Shown piece by piece: positions 46,290 through 55,809 of a DNA stretch of 64,000 nucleotides. The stretch comes from Saprospiraceae bacterium (GTDB lineage Bacteria; Bacteroidota; Bacteroidia; Chitinophagales; Saprospiraceae): NCBI GenBank assembly GCA_016718205.1, contig JADKEB010000017.1, forward strand, positions 1 through 64,000, written 5' to 3'. The notes under the pieces are model-generated. The model ran no database searches and had not been told where the DNA came from. It saw only the letters and a list, made by a program, of their open reading frames with translations. Position 1 is the first letter of the stretch; the number at the start of each line of letters is the position of its first letter. The position numbers were made by a program, and so were the translations under genes.

Positions 46290-47045
46290 TCAAAAAGCAT
46301 TGATAATCTGAACAAACTCTTGACCTTTGAGGGATGCTCCTCCTACCAGACCACCATCCACATCAGCCTGACTAAAGAGTTCCTTTGCGTTACCACCATT
46401 TACTGAACCACCGTACAGGATGCTGGTATTGTCAGCCACGCGTTTGCCATATTTTTTTTGCAACATGTTGCGTATAGCTGCATGCATTTCCTGAGCTTGA
46501 GCCGGAGAGGCGGTTTCGCCTGTTCCGATTGCCCATATAGGTTCATATGCGATGATGATACTTTTCATCTCTTGCGCATCCAGTTGGAATAATGACTCTA
46601 TAAGCTGAGTCTTAACATGACCGACATGTTTTCCCGCCTTCCTTATTTCCAATGCTTCACCACAACAAAAGATGACTTTCAGACCCGCGTCAAGTGCTGC
46701 TCTGAGTTTTGCCGCGAGAAGCGCATTGTCTTCATGATTGTATTCTCTTCTTTCAGAGTGACCCAGCACTACATAAGGTACTTTCATGTCAGCCAGCATG
46801 GCCGGAGAAATTTCACCTGTGTAGGCTCCTGATGTCTTATGGTGGCAATTCTGTGCGGCAAGCTGTATTTTTGAACTTGCTTTTATCTTTTTTTGCAATG
46901 GGAATATATGCGTAAAGGGCACTGCCAGTATTACGAGTGTATTTTTATCTCTTTCAGCAGATGTTAAGGTTTGAGCCAATTCGATACCCTGAGATATAGT
47001 TGTATTCATTTTCCAGTTACCCGCTGCAACATTTTTTCTTGCCAT
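46290..47045 (-). CDS. tpiA: Triosephosphate isomerase
   Basis: Glycolytic interconversion of dihydroxyacetone phosphate and glyceraldehyde 3-phosphate. 251 aa, normal. AAGNWKMN (catalytic Lys), YVVLGHSERR (His), IIAYEPIWAIGTG (Glu and loop 6) and SILYGGSVNGGNAKEL (phosphate-binding) are all intact. Single gene in a repeat-rich neighbourhood. Confidence 0.97.
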   Translation of the reverse strand: MARKNVAAGNWKMNTTISQGIELAQTLTSAERDKNTLVILAVPFTHIFPLQKKIKASSKIQLAAQNCHHKTSGAYTGEISPAMLADMKVPYVVLGHSERREYNHEDNALLAAKLRAALDAGLKVIFCCGEALEIRKAGKHVGHVKTQLIESLFQLDAQEMKSIIIAYEPIWAIGTGETASPAQAQEMHAAIRNMLQKKYGKRVADNTSILYGGSVNGGNAKELFSQADVDGGLVGGASLKGQEFVQIINAF

Positions 47046-47195
47046 GATTTTTATGTTTGTATTTTTAGAAAGTCACAAAGGTAAAACTATTTGTACGTAT
47101 TGAAAATAAATTGGGCAAATTGTATTTTTTGATCATCATACTGCATCATACTCTTAATTTTGGTTTGTACCCAACTTATTGAATGATTTGATGTT

Positions 47196-47382
47196 AGAGT
47201 ATGTTTAAATTTTTATTGTCTTAAAATCAATGTATTATGAACCTGACTTCAAAATAATCGCCTTATTTAGTTCACCTGCCCGCCTATGATATAGTTGTCA
47301 GGCAGGCTAAATGCGTTGATTATTTTATTGTCAGAACCATAATCTCTTGATTTACAACTAAGAAAAATTTTAAACATACTCT
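47196..47382. repeat. MITE-like element, AGAGTATG ends, unrelated interior, copy E
   Basis: 187 bp. Long terminal inverted repeat: AGAGTATGTTTAAATTTTT...TTGTCTTAAAATCAA at the left and TTGATTTACAACTAAG...TTTTAAACATACTCT at the right. The middle has a GCCTGCC/GGCAGGC palindrome and lacks the interior of copies A-C. Confidence 0.75.
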
Positions 47383-47467
47383 TAATCTTATTTAGATTTT
47401 CAAAAAATAAATAATAAAGAGGATTTTGATTGGTGATCATTTTTAAAACGGTGGTATTGACATTATT

Positions 47468-47577
47468 GGGTGTATCCCATTTTTGCATTCAATCGTTATA
47501 AAATTCATTTTGTCTCCCTTTAGGGGTGGGGTAAAATAAAAGGGATTTTCATTAAAGTGCAATTTTGAGATACGCCC
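47468..47577. repeat. GGGTGTATCCC-family element, uninterrupted
   Basis: 110 bp, ends GGGTGTATCCCATTTTTGC and GAGATACGCCC, flanked by ACATTATT and AAATTATT (7 of 8 match). It is the uninterrupted counterpart of 48876-49146. Confidence 0.75.
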
Positions 47578-47644
47578 AAATTATTTAATACATCTTATTA
47601 TTATTATTCATATTTAATTTGTTCTACATTAACATATTTACCCC

Positions 47645-48853
47645 TTGAAACGCAACGAAATCATCCTTGTTATACTTTTGGCATTATTGAATTTTACTCA
47701 TATACTAGATTTCATGATTATGATGCCGTTGGGCAATATCCTGATGCCCAAATGGTCACTGACGACTTCTCAGTTTGCGGTGATAGTTTCCAGCTATTCT
47801 TTGGCTGCTTTTGTCAGTAGTTTCGGAGCTATATTTTTTGCTGATAAATTTGATCGTAAAAAACTTTTGTTATTTGCCTATGCAGGCTTTTTAATCGGCA
47901 CTTTTGGTTGTGTTTTTGCCACCGACTATCTGACTATGATTATGGCACGTGTTGTTACCGGAATTTTTGGTGGTCTTATCGGTGCACAGGTGTTGAGTAT
48001 CATAGGAGACATTATACCTTATGAAAGACGTGGTCAGGCGATGGGTATGCTGATGGGTGGTTTTGCTTTGGCTTCAGTTGTAGGTGTACCATTCGGACTT
48101 TTTCTTGCCAATAGTTATGACTGGTATTTTCCTTTTATAGTGGTAGCTGTTGTTGGAATTTTTTTATTGCCGTTTTTGCTCAGATATGTTCCCAATGTAA
48201 ATGAACATCTATCCCATCCTGTAGCACTCAGGCAGCGAATCACTAATTTTTTCCTGATATTCCAAAACGAAACGCAACTTACGGCGCTTGCTTTCAGCAT
48301 GCTTATGCTCATGGGACATTTTATCATCATCCCACTCATCAATCCTTTTATGGTATACAATGTAGGGGTACCTCAGGAATATACACCTTTGATATACTTA
48401 TGTGGCGGACTCAGTGCTTTGGTCAGTGCGCAGATAGCAGGAAAGCTTTCTGACAGATTTGGAAAAAGACAGGTATTTGTTGCGTCAGCACTTATATCTA
48501 TAGGATTTATATTATTTATCACCCATATGCCGACAATGCCGCTTTTTGTTGTTTTGATCACATTTTCACTTTGGTTTAGCACAGCCACAGGAAGAACGGT
48601 ACCTGGGCAGGCTATGACCACACAGGCAGTCACAACACAGACAAGAGGAAGTTTTATGAGCCTCAATTCCTGTGTCCAGTCTTTAGGTTCGGGCTTTGCG
48701 ACACTGACCAGTGGTTGGATCACTTACAGCGATGAGAAGTATGCTATTCACAATTACAATATCCTGGGTTACATCAGTATTATTTTAGTGTTGATGTGCG
48801 TCGGTATGGCCTACAGGCTGGACAGATTGATTTTAAAACATTTTGATCAATGA
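47645..48853 (+). CDS. MFS transporter (drug or sugar efflux type)
   Basis: 402 aa, 12 hydrophobic segments. Start TTG 47645 is used because the first helix (IILVILLALLNFTHILDFMIMMPLG, quoted LALLNFTHILDFMIMMPLG) follows at once. The loop 2-3 motif reads FADKFDRKKLL (consensus G-x-L-a-D-r-x-G-r-k-x-x-l), and GIFGGLIGAQVLSIIGD resembles motif C-type efflux proteins. AraJ/Bcr-like family. Substrate unknown. Nothing nearby suggests a cognate regulator. Confidence 0.85.
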   Translation: MKRNEIILVILLALLNFTHILDFMIMMPLGNILMPKWSLTTSQFAVIVSSYSLAAFVSSFGAIFFADKFDRKKLLLFAYAGFLIGTFGCVFATDYLTMIMARVVTGIFGGLIGAQVLSIIGDIIPYERRGQAMGMLMGGFALASVVGVPFGLFLANSYDWYFPFIVVAVVGIFLLPFLLRYVPNVNEHLSHPVALRQRITNFFLIFQNETQLTALAFSMLMLMGHFIIIPLINPFMVYNVGVPQEYTPLIYLCGGLSALVSAQIAGKLSDRFGKRQVFVASALISIGFILFITHMPTMPLFVVLITFSLWFSTATGRTVPGQAMTTQAVTTQTRGSFMSLNSCVQSLGSGFATLTSGWITYSDEKYAIHNYNILGYISIILVLMCVGMAYRLDRLILKHFDQ

Positions 48854-48875
48854 CAAATCCATAGGAGGAATTTTC

Positions 48876-49146
48876 GGGTGTATCCCATTTTTTCATTCAA
48901 TCGCTGTAAAATTCATTTTGTCTCCCTTTTGGTTGGGGTAAAACAAAAGGAATTTTTATTAAGGCTCTGTTAATAAATAAATGGTGCAGAATTGGCGAAG
49001 TTAATTTGTTCTTTTTCAAGGCGTAAATGAGGCGAATAGCCTTAGCTATTTAACGATTTTACAACGCAGAAAAAGAGCAAAAGAACGAGACAAAATGTAT
49101 CAGTTATTTTTTAACAGAGCCTAAAGTGTAATTTTGGGATCCACCC
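48876..49146. repeat. GGGTGTATCCC-family element split by a MITE
   Basis: The 109-bp element (ends GGGTGTATCCCATTTTTTC and GGGATCCACCC) is interrupted at TAA by the GGCTCTGTTA MITE at 48963-49121. It ends at the base before the cytochrome c stop codon. Confidence 0.85.
48963..49121. repeat. MITE-like element, GGCTCTGTTA family, copy 2
   Basis: 159 bp, nearly identical to 26819-26976, flanked by a TAA duplication (48960-48962 and 49122-49124). The empty site is visible in the sister element at 47468. Confidence 0.9.
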
Positions 49147-49551
49147 TTATTTTCCTATTTTTTTGACCATTTCAGAAGTAACTATGCCTTTGATAGAGTT
49201 GCCCCAGGAGTTGTTGATATAATTCATTACATCAGCTACCTCTTCTTCAGTTAAACCCAGGTCAGTCATTGCACCATTGTATTCGACGCCATTGACCTTT
49301 ATTTTACCATTTTGACCATATTTGATGCCTTTGATGCTTTCATTTTGATTGTTTCGCAGATAATCAGATCCGGCTAATGGTGGAAAAATTTTGATAGTTC
49401 CTTCTCCATTGACTTTATGGCAGACTACACAAAAGTCCGTATATACTTCTTGTCCCCTTTTGATGCTTTCAGTCAACTCAGCATTCTGATCAAAACTCCA
49501 TGATGTCAAAAGGCCAAAACCAGATAATAAAAACAAGATTAATGACTTCAT
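49147..49551 (-). CDS. Exported class I cytochrome c
   Basis: 134 aa: signal peptide 1-18, heme motif CVVCH (about 41-45), FPPLAGSDYL, and an axial-ligand region GAMTDLGLTEEEVADVMNYINN (Met ligand). A small electron carrier in the periplasm. Its ATG overlaps the stop of the upstream sugar dehydrogenase (ATGA), so it is the probable electron acceptor of that enzyme. Confidence 0.9.
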   Translation of the reverse strand: MKSLILFLLSGFGLLTSWSFDQNAELTESIKRGQEVYTDFCVVCHKVNGEGTIKIFPPLAGSDYLRNNQNESIKGIKYGQNGKIKVNGVEYNGAMTDLGLTEEEVADVMNYINNSWGNSIKGIVTSEMVKKIGK

Positions 49552-50663
49552 TGGACCGGGATAATTTTGATGATTCCTTTGTTTTCGATACCTGCATAAA
49601 TGTAGCCGTCAGGGCCCATTTTTACATTTCTGACTCTGCCCATATCGGTGAGGAGTTTTTCGCGGTAAGCCACCTTACCATTTTTGATTTCGAGTCTTTC
49701 CAAATACTGAAATCTCAATGACCCTATCAGCAGATTGCCTTTCCAACCAGGATATTTATTCGAATTGATGAATGCCATACCACTTGGTGCGATAGACGGA
49801 ATGTAATAATAGAGCGGTTGCTCCATGCCTTCCATTTCTTTTTTTTCAGTGATGATCGAATTGTCATAGTTGATACCATAAGTGATGGTAGGCCAACCGT
49901 AATTTTTACCTTTGGCGATGATATTGATTTCATCACCACCTTGTGGACCATGTTCATGTGTCCATATCTGACGAGTTTCAGGATGAATGATCATACCTTG
50001 CTGGTTTCGGTGTCCATAGCTGTAGATCGCCTTTTTAGCATTGGGAGTGTTATAAAATGGATTGTCTTCAGGTATAGTGCCGTCATCTTTCAGGCGATAT
50101 ACTTTTCCTCCGTCTTTGGTGAGGTCCTGAGGATTGACAAAATGTTCACCACGATCTCCTATAGTGAAATATACGTATCCGGCATCATCAAAAACTATTC
50201 TGCTGCCAAAGTGATGACCTCTGGTTGTATTGGGTGATCCTTTGTACAAAATCTGTTTGTCAACCAATGCGCCATCTTTAAGTTTTGCTCTCATCAGGGC
50301 AGTATTTGAACCCTTTTCTTCACCATCAGGAGATGAGTATGTAAAATAGATCCAGCCATTTTTTTGGTATTGCGGGTGGAGTTCTACATCCAGAAATCCT
50401 CCTTGTCCCCGTGCTACTACTTCAGGACAATTGCTAATTTCAGTCTTCTTTCCATCTTTAAAATGGATGAGTTTACCCTTGATTTCGGTGATCAGCATAC
50501 TTCCATCAGGAAGCCATGTCATACCCCAGGGAATCGAAAGCTCCGGCACTACCAATTCAGTCTTGTAATTGATTTTTTCCGGTGTTACTATGGTTTTGTC
50601 TTCACCCTGGCCAAAAAAACAAGATGAATGGATGATTATGGCAAAAAATATTAATATTCTCAT
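49548..50663 (-). CDS. PQQ-dependent aldose sugar dehydrogenase-like lipoprotein
   Basis: Periplasmic quinoprotein oxidising aldose sugars. 371 aa: lipobox HSSC (Cys 15), then the six-bladed propeller of the soluble glucose/sorbosone dehydrogenase family: IPWGMTWLPDGSMLITE, QGGFLDVELHPQY, GRGHHFGSRIVFDDAGYVYFTIGDRGEH (quoted GSRIVFDDAGYVYFTIGDRG), GHRNQQGM, EHGPQGGDEIN and PSIAPSGMAF. Residues for the cofactor and calcium are present. Coupled to the cytochrome c gene. Confidence 0.92.
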   Translation of the reverse strand: MRILIFFAIIIHSSCFFGQGEDKTIVTPEKINYKTELVVPELSIPWGMTWLPDGSMLITEIKGKLIHFKDGKKTEISNCPEVVARGQGGFLDVELHPQYQKNGWIYFTYSSPDGEEKGSNTALMRAKLKDGALVDKQILYKGSPNTTRGHHFGSRIVFDDAGYVYFTIGDRGEHFVNPQDLTKDGGKVYRLKDDGTIPEDNPFYNTPNAKKAIYSYGHRNQQGMIIHPETRQIWTHEHGPQGGDEINIIAKGKNYGWPTITYGINYDNSIITEKKEMEGMEQPLYYYIPSIAPSGMAFINSNKYPGWKGNLLIGSLRFQYLERLEIKNGKVAYREKLLTDMGRVRNVKMGPDGYIYAGIENKGIIKIIPVQ

Positions 50664-50863
50664 TTTAAGATTTTAAATATTTACTCTAAACACCCATTTA
50701 AAATACTCAACTCTATGATTTTGTTCAAAAATAAAAAAATGAGTCACGTTACATGTTTTCATTCATTAAAAAAATTGAAAGATACTTGGATGCTTTAATG
50801 AATGATTTGCTTACTTAAAGTTACCTTTGCTTTAGTATTGTATAATGCAAAAAAATATAGAAT

Positions 50864-52066
50864 ATGAGCCACGAAATTAAAAAATCAGCCAAAACAGATT
50901 TGTATGAACACCATGATTATTACGCTATCGATGAGTTACTGAGCGAAGATCATTTGTTAGCACGGGATGCAGTCAGGGATTGGGTAAAACAGGAGGTCAG
51001 TCCTATCATAGAAGATTATGCCAATAGAGCTGCCTGTCCTACCCATCTTTTCAAAGGTTTGGCTGAAATAGGTGCTTTCGGACCATCTCTACCTGCTGAA
51101 TATGGTGGAGGAGGTATGGATGAGATAGCCTATGGTATCATCATGCAGGAACTGGAAAGGGGAGATTCAGGAATACGTTCTATGGCCTCTGTACAAGGGT
51201 CTTTGGTGATGTATCCCATCTATAAGTATGGTAATGAAGAGCAAAGGAAAAAATACCTCCCCAAACTAGGAAGTGGAGAGTTTATAGGATGTTTTGGCCT
51301 TACAGAACCCGATCATGGGTCCAATCCGTCAGGAATGGTCACCAATATAGTGGATGATGGAGATGTTTATATTTTAAATGGAGCAAAAATGTGGATTACT
51401 AATTCGCCGGTTGCTGATATCGCGGTGGTGTGGGCGAAAGACAAAGATGGCATCATCAGAGGTTTGATCGTCGAAAAAGATATGAAAGGATATTCTGCTC
51501 CTGAGATTCATGGTAAGTGGTCTCTTCGTGCATCAGTCACAGGCGAATTGGTCTTTGAAGATGTGAGGGTACCAAAAGCCAATCTACTACCCAATGTGTC
51601 AGGACTGAAAGGCCCGCTTGGTTGTCTGTCAAAAGCAAGATATGGCATAGCCTGGGGAGCGTTGGGTGCAGCATTGGATTGTTACGACTCTGCTTTGAGA
51701 TATAGCAAAGAAAGAGAACAATTCGGTAAAAAACTGGGTCAATTTCAATTAACTCAGAAAAAGCTGGCTGAAATGATCACAGAAATCACCAAAGCACAAT
51801 TACTAGCATGGAGGCTTGGAACCCTGGCCAATGCAGGCAAGGCAACTCCGGCTCAGATATCCATGGCCAAAAGAAATAATGTCAATATGGCACTCGAAAT
51901 AGCCAGAGAAGCCAGACAGATACATGGTGGTATGGGTATCACCGGTGAATACCCTATCATGCGCCACATGATGAATCTGGAGTCTGTGGTAACCTATGAA
52001 GGAACACATGATATCCATCTGCTGATCACAGGTATGGATGTCACTGGGTTTAATGCTTTTGGGTAA
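50864..52066 (+). CDS. Glutaryl-CoA dehydrogenase-type acyl-CoA dehydrogenase
   Basis: FAD enzyme of lysine/tryptophan breakdown. 400 aa, normal. FGLTEPDHGSNPSGM (FAD-binding), KMWITNSPVADIAVVWAK, RYGIAWGALGAA, QFGKKLGQFQLTQKKLA and the catalytic Glu in VVTYEGTHDIHLLI. The GSNPSGM and YEGTHDIH patterns favour the glutaryl-CoA branch over short-chain ones. Single gene with its own upstream region 50664-50863. Confidence 0.88.
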   Translation: MSHEIKKSAKTDLYEHHDYYAIDELLSEDHLLARDAVRDWVKQEVSPIIEDYANRAACPTHLFKGLAEIGAFGPSLPAEYGGGGMDEIAYGIIMQELERGDSGIRSMASVQGSLVMYPIYKYGNEEQRKKYLPKLGSGEFIGCFGLTEPDHGSNPSGMVTNIVDDGDVYILNGAKMWITNSPVADIAVVWAKDKDGIIRGLIVEKDMKGYSAPEIHGKWSLRASVTGELVFEDVRVPKANLLPNVSGLKGPLGCLSKARYGIAWGALGAALDCYDSALRYSKEREQFGKKLGQFQLTQKKLAEMITEITKAQLLAWRLGTLANAGKATPAQISMAKRNNVNMALEIAREARQIHGGMGITGEYPIMRHMMNLESVVTYEGTHDIHLLITGMDVTGFNAFG

Positions 52067-52672
52067 GTGAAAACCCATCGACCACTAAGCCGACGAAGGA
52101 GGACTGGTGAGCGATGCGGACAAAACTTTATCACACATAAATTATGCATTTACAATGCAGTGATTGTAATTAAATCACCATGGAGAATGAGCCAAAACCA
52201 TTTAAGAAAACAATTTTTTATAGTTGGAATTGTGGTTCGAAGAAGATGGTTGAACGCATCCGCCGTGGCGGAAAAGCCGAAACCACTTCATGATGCTTGT
52301 TTTCGGAAGCGATTATCGTGCATGCTTTATCATCAAGTGATGGAATCTAAGATCATCGAGAGATGATGGCGTCCGAAATAGTATCATTTATATCTGCTAC
52401 AAACCCTGATGGTCGAAGTTTGTAACTTCGATCCCATACATCAAGCATTTGCAATGCGTTGATAGTAAGCAAAATACTAAAAATAACGCATCACAGCATC
52501 TACATCTGATGTGCTATTTTTCTTTGCCATGTGCTTTTCGGTCGAATACTTTTGCAATCTTTGTATGTTGATTATTTTGTAACCTTTTATGGATCTCAGA
52601 TTCGTAAAATACATGATCGAAGATGCAATCTGCGACCATCGGAGATTTTTGATATGTTAATTCAATATTCTT
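52067..52672. other. Intergenic 606 bp with repeat pieces
   Basis: Holds a segment CGACCACTAAGCCGACG...GGACTGGTGAGCG at 52079-52126 (relative at 61624-61670), a GTCGAAGTTTGTAACTTCGA palindrome (about 52413), and the 37-bp hairpin copy 2 at 52482-52518. No gene; the frame reading through it is repeat. Confidence 0.6.
52482..52518. repeat. 37-bp palindromic hairpin, copy 2
   Basis: Arms AATAACGCATC and GATGTGCTATT; same size and layout as 6618-6654. May act as a terminator, having Ts on its right. Confidence 0.6.
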
Positions 52673-53356
52673 TTAGTATGACCTGATACTGCCTGAAATT
52701 CCTGAAGAAATATTGGTTTTTTCGGGATCACCTTTATACTTGATACTTCCACCTGAACTGGCATCTGCATTGAGTTTATTACTTGCGTACAATGAAATGC
52801 TCGCACCTGATGAAACATCAGCAATAGCGTCTGAAGCCAGCAGACTTGCTGCATCAATTCTGGCGCCGGAGGAAGCATCGTAGTTGACAGATTTGGCACT
52901 GCCAGAGACAGCAACTTTTGATCCTGATGAAGCGTCCACATTCAAATCTGTGCTTTTGATCACTACACTGCAACTCGCTCCTGAAGAAGACTCTATATCC
53001 ATATTGTCAGTCACAATTTCTGATTCAGATTTTATACTGGAGCCCGCAGCACAATCTATACTTCTAAGGTTTTGGTAATGCACAGTCACTTTGGCTTTGG
53101 TATTGGTGCTGTTCCAAAAACCGTTTCTTGATTTTATTTTTACATATAGTTCATTTCCTTTGACCTCTATATATAAATCATCTTCATCGCCTTTCAGAAT
53201 GGTGTAATCAGCCTTGGATACACTGCTCTTGACCAATTCGACCTGCACACTACCACTCGTCGAGATCGATGTGAATGAAGGAAGAGATTTACTTTGGGTC
53301 ATAGCCTGTCCACATACAAAAATGGCAAAAGTGAAAATAAAAAGTCTAGTCATCAT
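52673..53356 (-). CDS. GIN-domain (DUF2807) exported protein
   Basis: 227 aa from ATG 53356, chosen for the signal peptide MMTRLFIFTFAIFVCGQAMTQ read as its first 20 residues plus Q. Then a right-handed beta-helix of the putative autotransporter-adhesin-head type: repeated D-x-SSGA-x-I/V rungs (ESSSGASCSV, DASSGSKVAV, DASSGARI, DVSSGASI, DASSGGSI) about every 20 residues. Common Bacteroidota periplasmic proteins with no known activity. Single gene. Confidence 0.88.
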   Translation of the reverse strand: MMTRLFIFTFAIFVCGQAMTQSKSLPSFTSISTSGSVQVELVKSSVSKADYTILKGDEDDLYIEVKGNELYVKIKSRNGFWNSTNTKAKVTVHYQNLRSIDCAAGSSIKSESEIVTDNMDIESSSGASCSVVIKSTDLNVDASSGSKVAVSGSAKSVNYDASSGARIDAASLLASDAIADVSSGASISLYASNKLNADASSGGSIKYKGDPEKTNISSGISGSIRSY

Positions 53357-53707
53357 CGGATACAATTTTATGAAGGTTAATTAATTAATATTTTATTCGG
53401 TTCTACTGCGATTTTAATGAAAGTTTTGGTTCCTGAAGTGGGAATGATTCTTAGAAAGGCAAAATATCTTCCCGCAACCCCTGCCTGCGTACATTGGCAG
53501 GCTCAATCCCTAAAGCGCAGGACTCCCCTTTAGGGGTGGGGGTTTGAAAAGCCAATTTTTACTGCCATCAACCCTCATTCCATAAAGAACCTGTCATGCC
53601 TTGGAGTGGGACTACCTTTACTTTATATGCCAAAATTTAACTTTCCTTTAAAATGATAGTAAAACCATATATATTCAAAGACGTAAATGACTTCAGAGAG
53701 GTTGCAT
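53357..53707. other. Intergenic 351 bp
   Basis: Contains a GCCTGCG...GGCAGGC palindrome (about 53478-53503), CCCCTTTAGGGGTGGGG, and a TTCCATAAAGAACCTGTC repeat piece. No gene. Confidence 0.55.
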
Positions 53708-55756
53708 TTAATAGGATATAATTTTTCTTACTGCTATACTTAATTTATCAGCATTGGGCAACATGGTTTTTTCAAGGACTTCATTGAGCGGTATTGCCGG
53801 CATATTTTCAGACCCTATTGTTGTGACTGGTGCATCTAAGTATTCAAAACAGTTTTCCTGAATTCTTGCAGCTATACTCTGGGCAAAAGAATTATTGACA
53901 GGCTCTTCAGTCAGAACGATAATCCTGCTATAATCTTTAGATTTACTGTATAATAGTGCTTCATCCAATGGATATAACGACCTGAGATCCAGAATCCCTA
54001 CTTTTTCAGAAAGGTCATGATCAATATTAAGTGCCCAATGTACACCCATTCCATAGGTAACGATCAATACACAGTTATGGGTTTGCACCAGAGGTGATTC
54101 CTGTATCATCAGGCCCTTACCCAAAGGTAAAACATAGTCTTTTGCAGGTGGTTTGCGGCGGGCTGTTTCAGTCCCCTTGACTTTACTCCAATAGAGACCT
54201 TTGTGTTCCAGAATGACCACAGGATTTGGATCGTAATATGCCGCTTTCATGAGCCCTTTCAGATCAGCTCCATTGCTGGGATATACCACTTTGATGCCTC
54301 TGATATTGCAAAGGACAGATTCTACACTGGAGCTATGGAATGGTCCGCCACTGCCATAAGCTCCGATCGGCACCCTTAATACCATACTGACCGGCCATTT
54401 CCCATCGGAGAGATAACAACTTCTGCTTACTTCGGTAAAAAGCTGATTGAGCCCAGGCCAGATATAATCCGCAAACTGTACTTCCACTATAGGTTTCAAT
54501 CCTGTGGCTGACATACCCACCGTGCTCCCCACGATAAATGCTTCCTGTATAGCTGTATTAAACACCCGGTGATCCCCGAATTTTTCGGCCAGCGTAGCCG
54601 CTTCTCTGAATACACCACCAAGTCTTCTGCCGACATCCTGACCATATAGGAGACACTCTTTATGATCTTCCATCAGCTCCTGAATTGCCAGCAAGGCACA
54701 ATCAACCATCACCTTTTCTTCAGCATCTGTTGGTTCTCTGATTCCTTGTTCTGCTGTGATGGGTGTTGGTGCAAAGTCATGAGTAAACAGATCGTTTGGT
54801 TCCGGATCGGCAGCTTCATGGGCTTTATGAAAATCTTTTTCAACATTTTTTTTGGCCCTGGATTCAATATCCTCCATTTCTGACACTGAAAAACCATATT
54901 CAAGCAAGGAAGATTTTAGTTTGTCATACGGATCATTTAATTTTTGAACTTCCAGATCATGTCTGTACCACTCCTTTCTTACACCTGAGGTATGATGATT
55001 GAGTAAGGGTACTGTAGCATGCAGCAGAAAAGGTCTTCTTTCTTCTCTTATAGTTTTAAATATTTTCTCAACTGTAGTATAACAAGCTTCAAAATCCGTA
55101 CCATCGATACTATATGCTTCTATACCAGGAAATCCTTTGGCAAACTCATATGCATTCATAGCCCTGGTTTCTTCTGCTGTGGCAGAAATGTCCCAGCCAT
55201 TGTCCTGGACAAGGTACAGGATCGGAAACTGTTTTAGAGCAGCCATTTGCAGTGCTTCTGCTACTTCTCCTTCTGTGACTGATGCATCTCCAAATGAACA
55301 CACTACCAATGCACCATCCTCCTGAGGTAAACCTTCGATTTCTCTGTATTGAATACCCATCGCCACTCCGGTAGTGGGTATCCCCTGCATACCAGTGGCA
55401 GATGACTGATGAGGTATTTTGGGCTTATCATCATCTTTTAGACTGGGATGGCAGTAGTATGCCCTTCCTCCTGAAAAAGGATCATTTTTTTTTGCAAATA
55501 CCTGCAGCATGATCTCCTCAGGTCTCATACCCAAAGCCAGCAGCATAGCATCATCCCGATAATAGGGTGCCACATAGTCTTTGGGCGTCAGTTGCATACC
55601 GACGGCTATCTGTATCGCTTCATGACCTCTTGATGTAGCATGTACATACTTTGACACAAGTCTGAACTGGTCGTCATATATATCAGTGATCGCTTTAGCA
55701 GTACAAAGCAACGAAAATGCCCGAATAAGGGTTTCCTTTTCAAGTGTTGGCTTCAT
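53708..55756 (-). CDS. 2-oxoacid dehydrogenase E1, fused alpha and beta subunits
   Basis: Thiamine-diphosphate E1 component of a branched-chain-type 2-oxoacid dehydrogenase. 682 aa: alpha part 1-330 with HATSRGHEAIQIAVG, YYRDDAMLLALG and the ThDP motif GDASVTEGEVAEAL...QDN; beta part 345-682 with GQDVGRRLGGVFREA, FNTAIQEAFIVG, EVQFADYIWP and the C-terminal transketolase domain (ILDLRSLYPLDEAL). Fused E1 is frequent in this phylum. E2 and E3 are not in the window. A pure pyrimidine tract lies 55 bases upstream. Confidence 0.9.
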   Translation of the reverse strand: MKPTLEKETLIRAFSLLCTAKAITDIYDDQFRLVSKYVHATSRGHEAIQIAVGMQLTPKDYVAPYYRDDAMLLALGMRPEEIMLQVFAKKNDPFSGGRAYYCHPSLKDDDKPKIPHQSSATGMQGIPTTGVAMGIQYREIEGLPQEDGALVVCSFGDASVTEGEVAEALQMAALKQFPILYLVQDNGWDISATAEETRAMNAYEFAKGFPGIEAYSIDGTDFEACYTTVEKIFKTIREERRPFLLHATVPLLNHHTSGVRKEWYRHDLEVQKLNDPYDKLKSSLLEYGFSVSEMEDIESRAKKNVEKDFHKAHEAADPEPNDLFTHDFAPTPITAEQGIREPTDAEEKVMVDCALLAIQELMEDHKECLLYGQDVGRRLGGVFREAATLAEKFGDHRVFNTAIQEAFIVGSTVGMSATGLKPIVEVQFADYIWPGLNQLFTEVSRSCYLSDGKWPVSMVLRVPIGAYGSGGPFHSSSVESVLCNIRGIKVVYPSNGADLKGLMKAAYYDPNPVVILEHKGLYWSKVKGTETARRKPPAKDYVLPLGKGLMIQESPLVQTHNCVLIVTYGMGVHWALNIDHDLSEKVGILDLRSLYPLDEALLYSKSKDYSRIIVLTEEPVNNSFAQSIAARIQENCFEYLDAPVTTIGSENMPAIPLNEVLEKTMLPNADKLSIAVRKIISY

Positions 55757-55809
55757 GCTGCAAAAATAGAAATACTTATACTCAAATGAAAACGGATGTA
55801 ATAATTAAA

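Larger units (their letters stand above)
47046..47644. other. Intergenic 599 bp with two elements
   Basis: Contains AGAGTATG-family copy E (47196-47382) and a GGGTGTATCCC element (47468-47577). No gene. Confidence 0.7.

Noticed and set aside
52067..52366. 99-codon open frame after the glutaryl-CoA dehydrogenase
   Set aside because: Runs through dispersed repeat sequence shared with 61624; no protein-like pattern.
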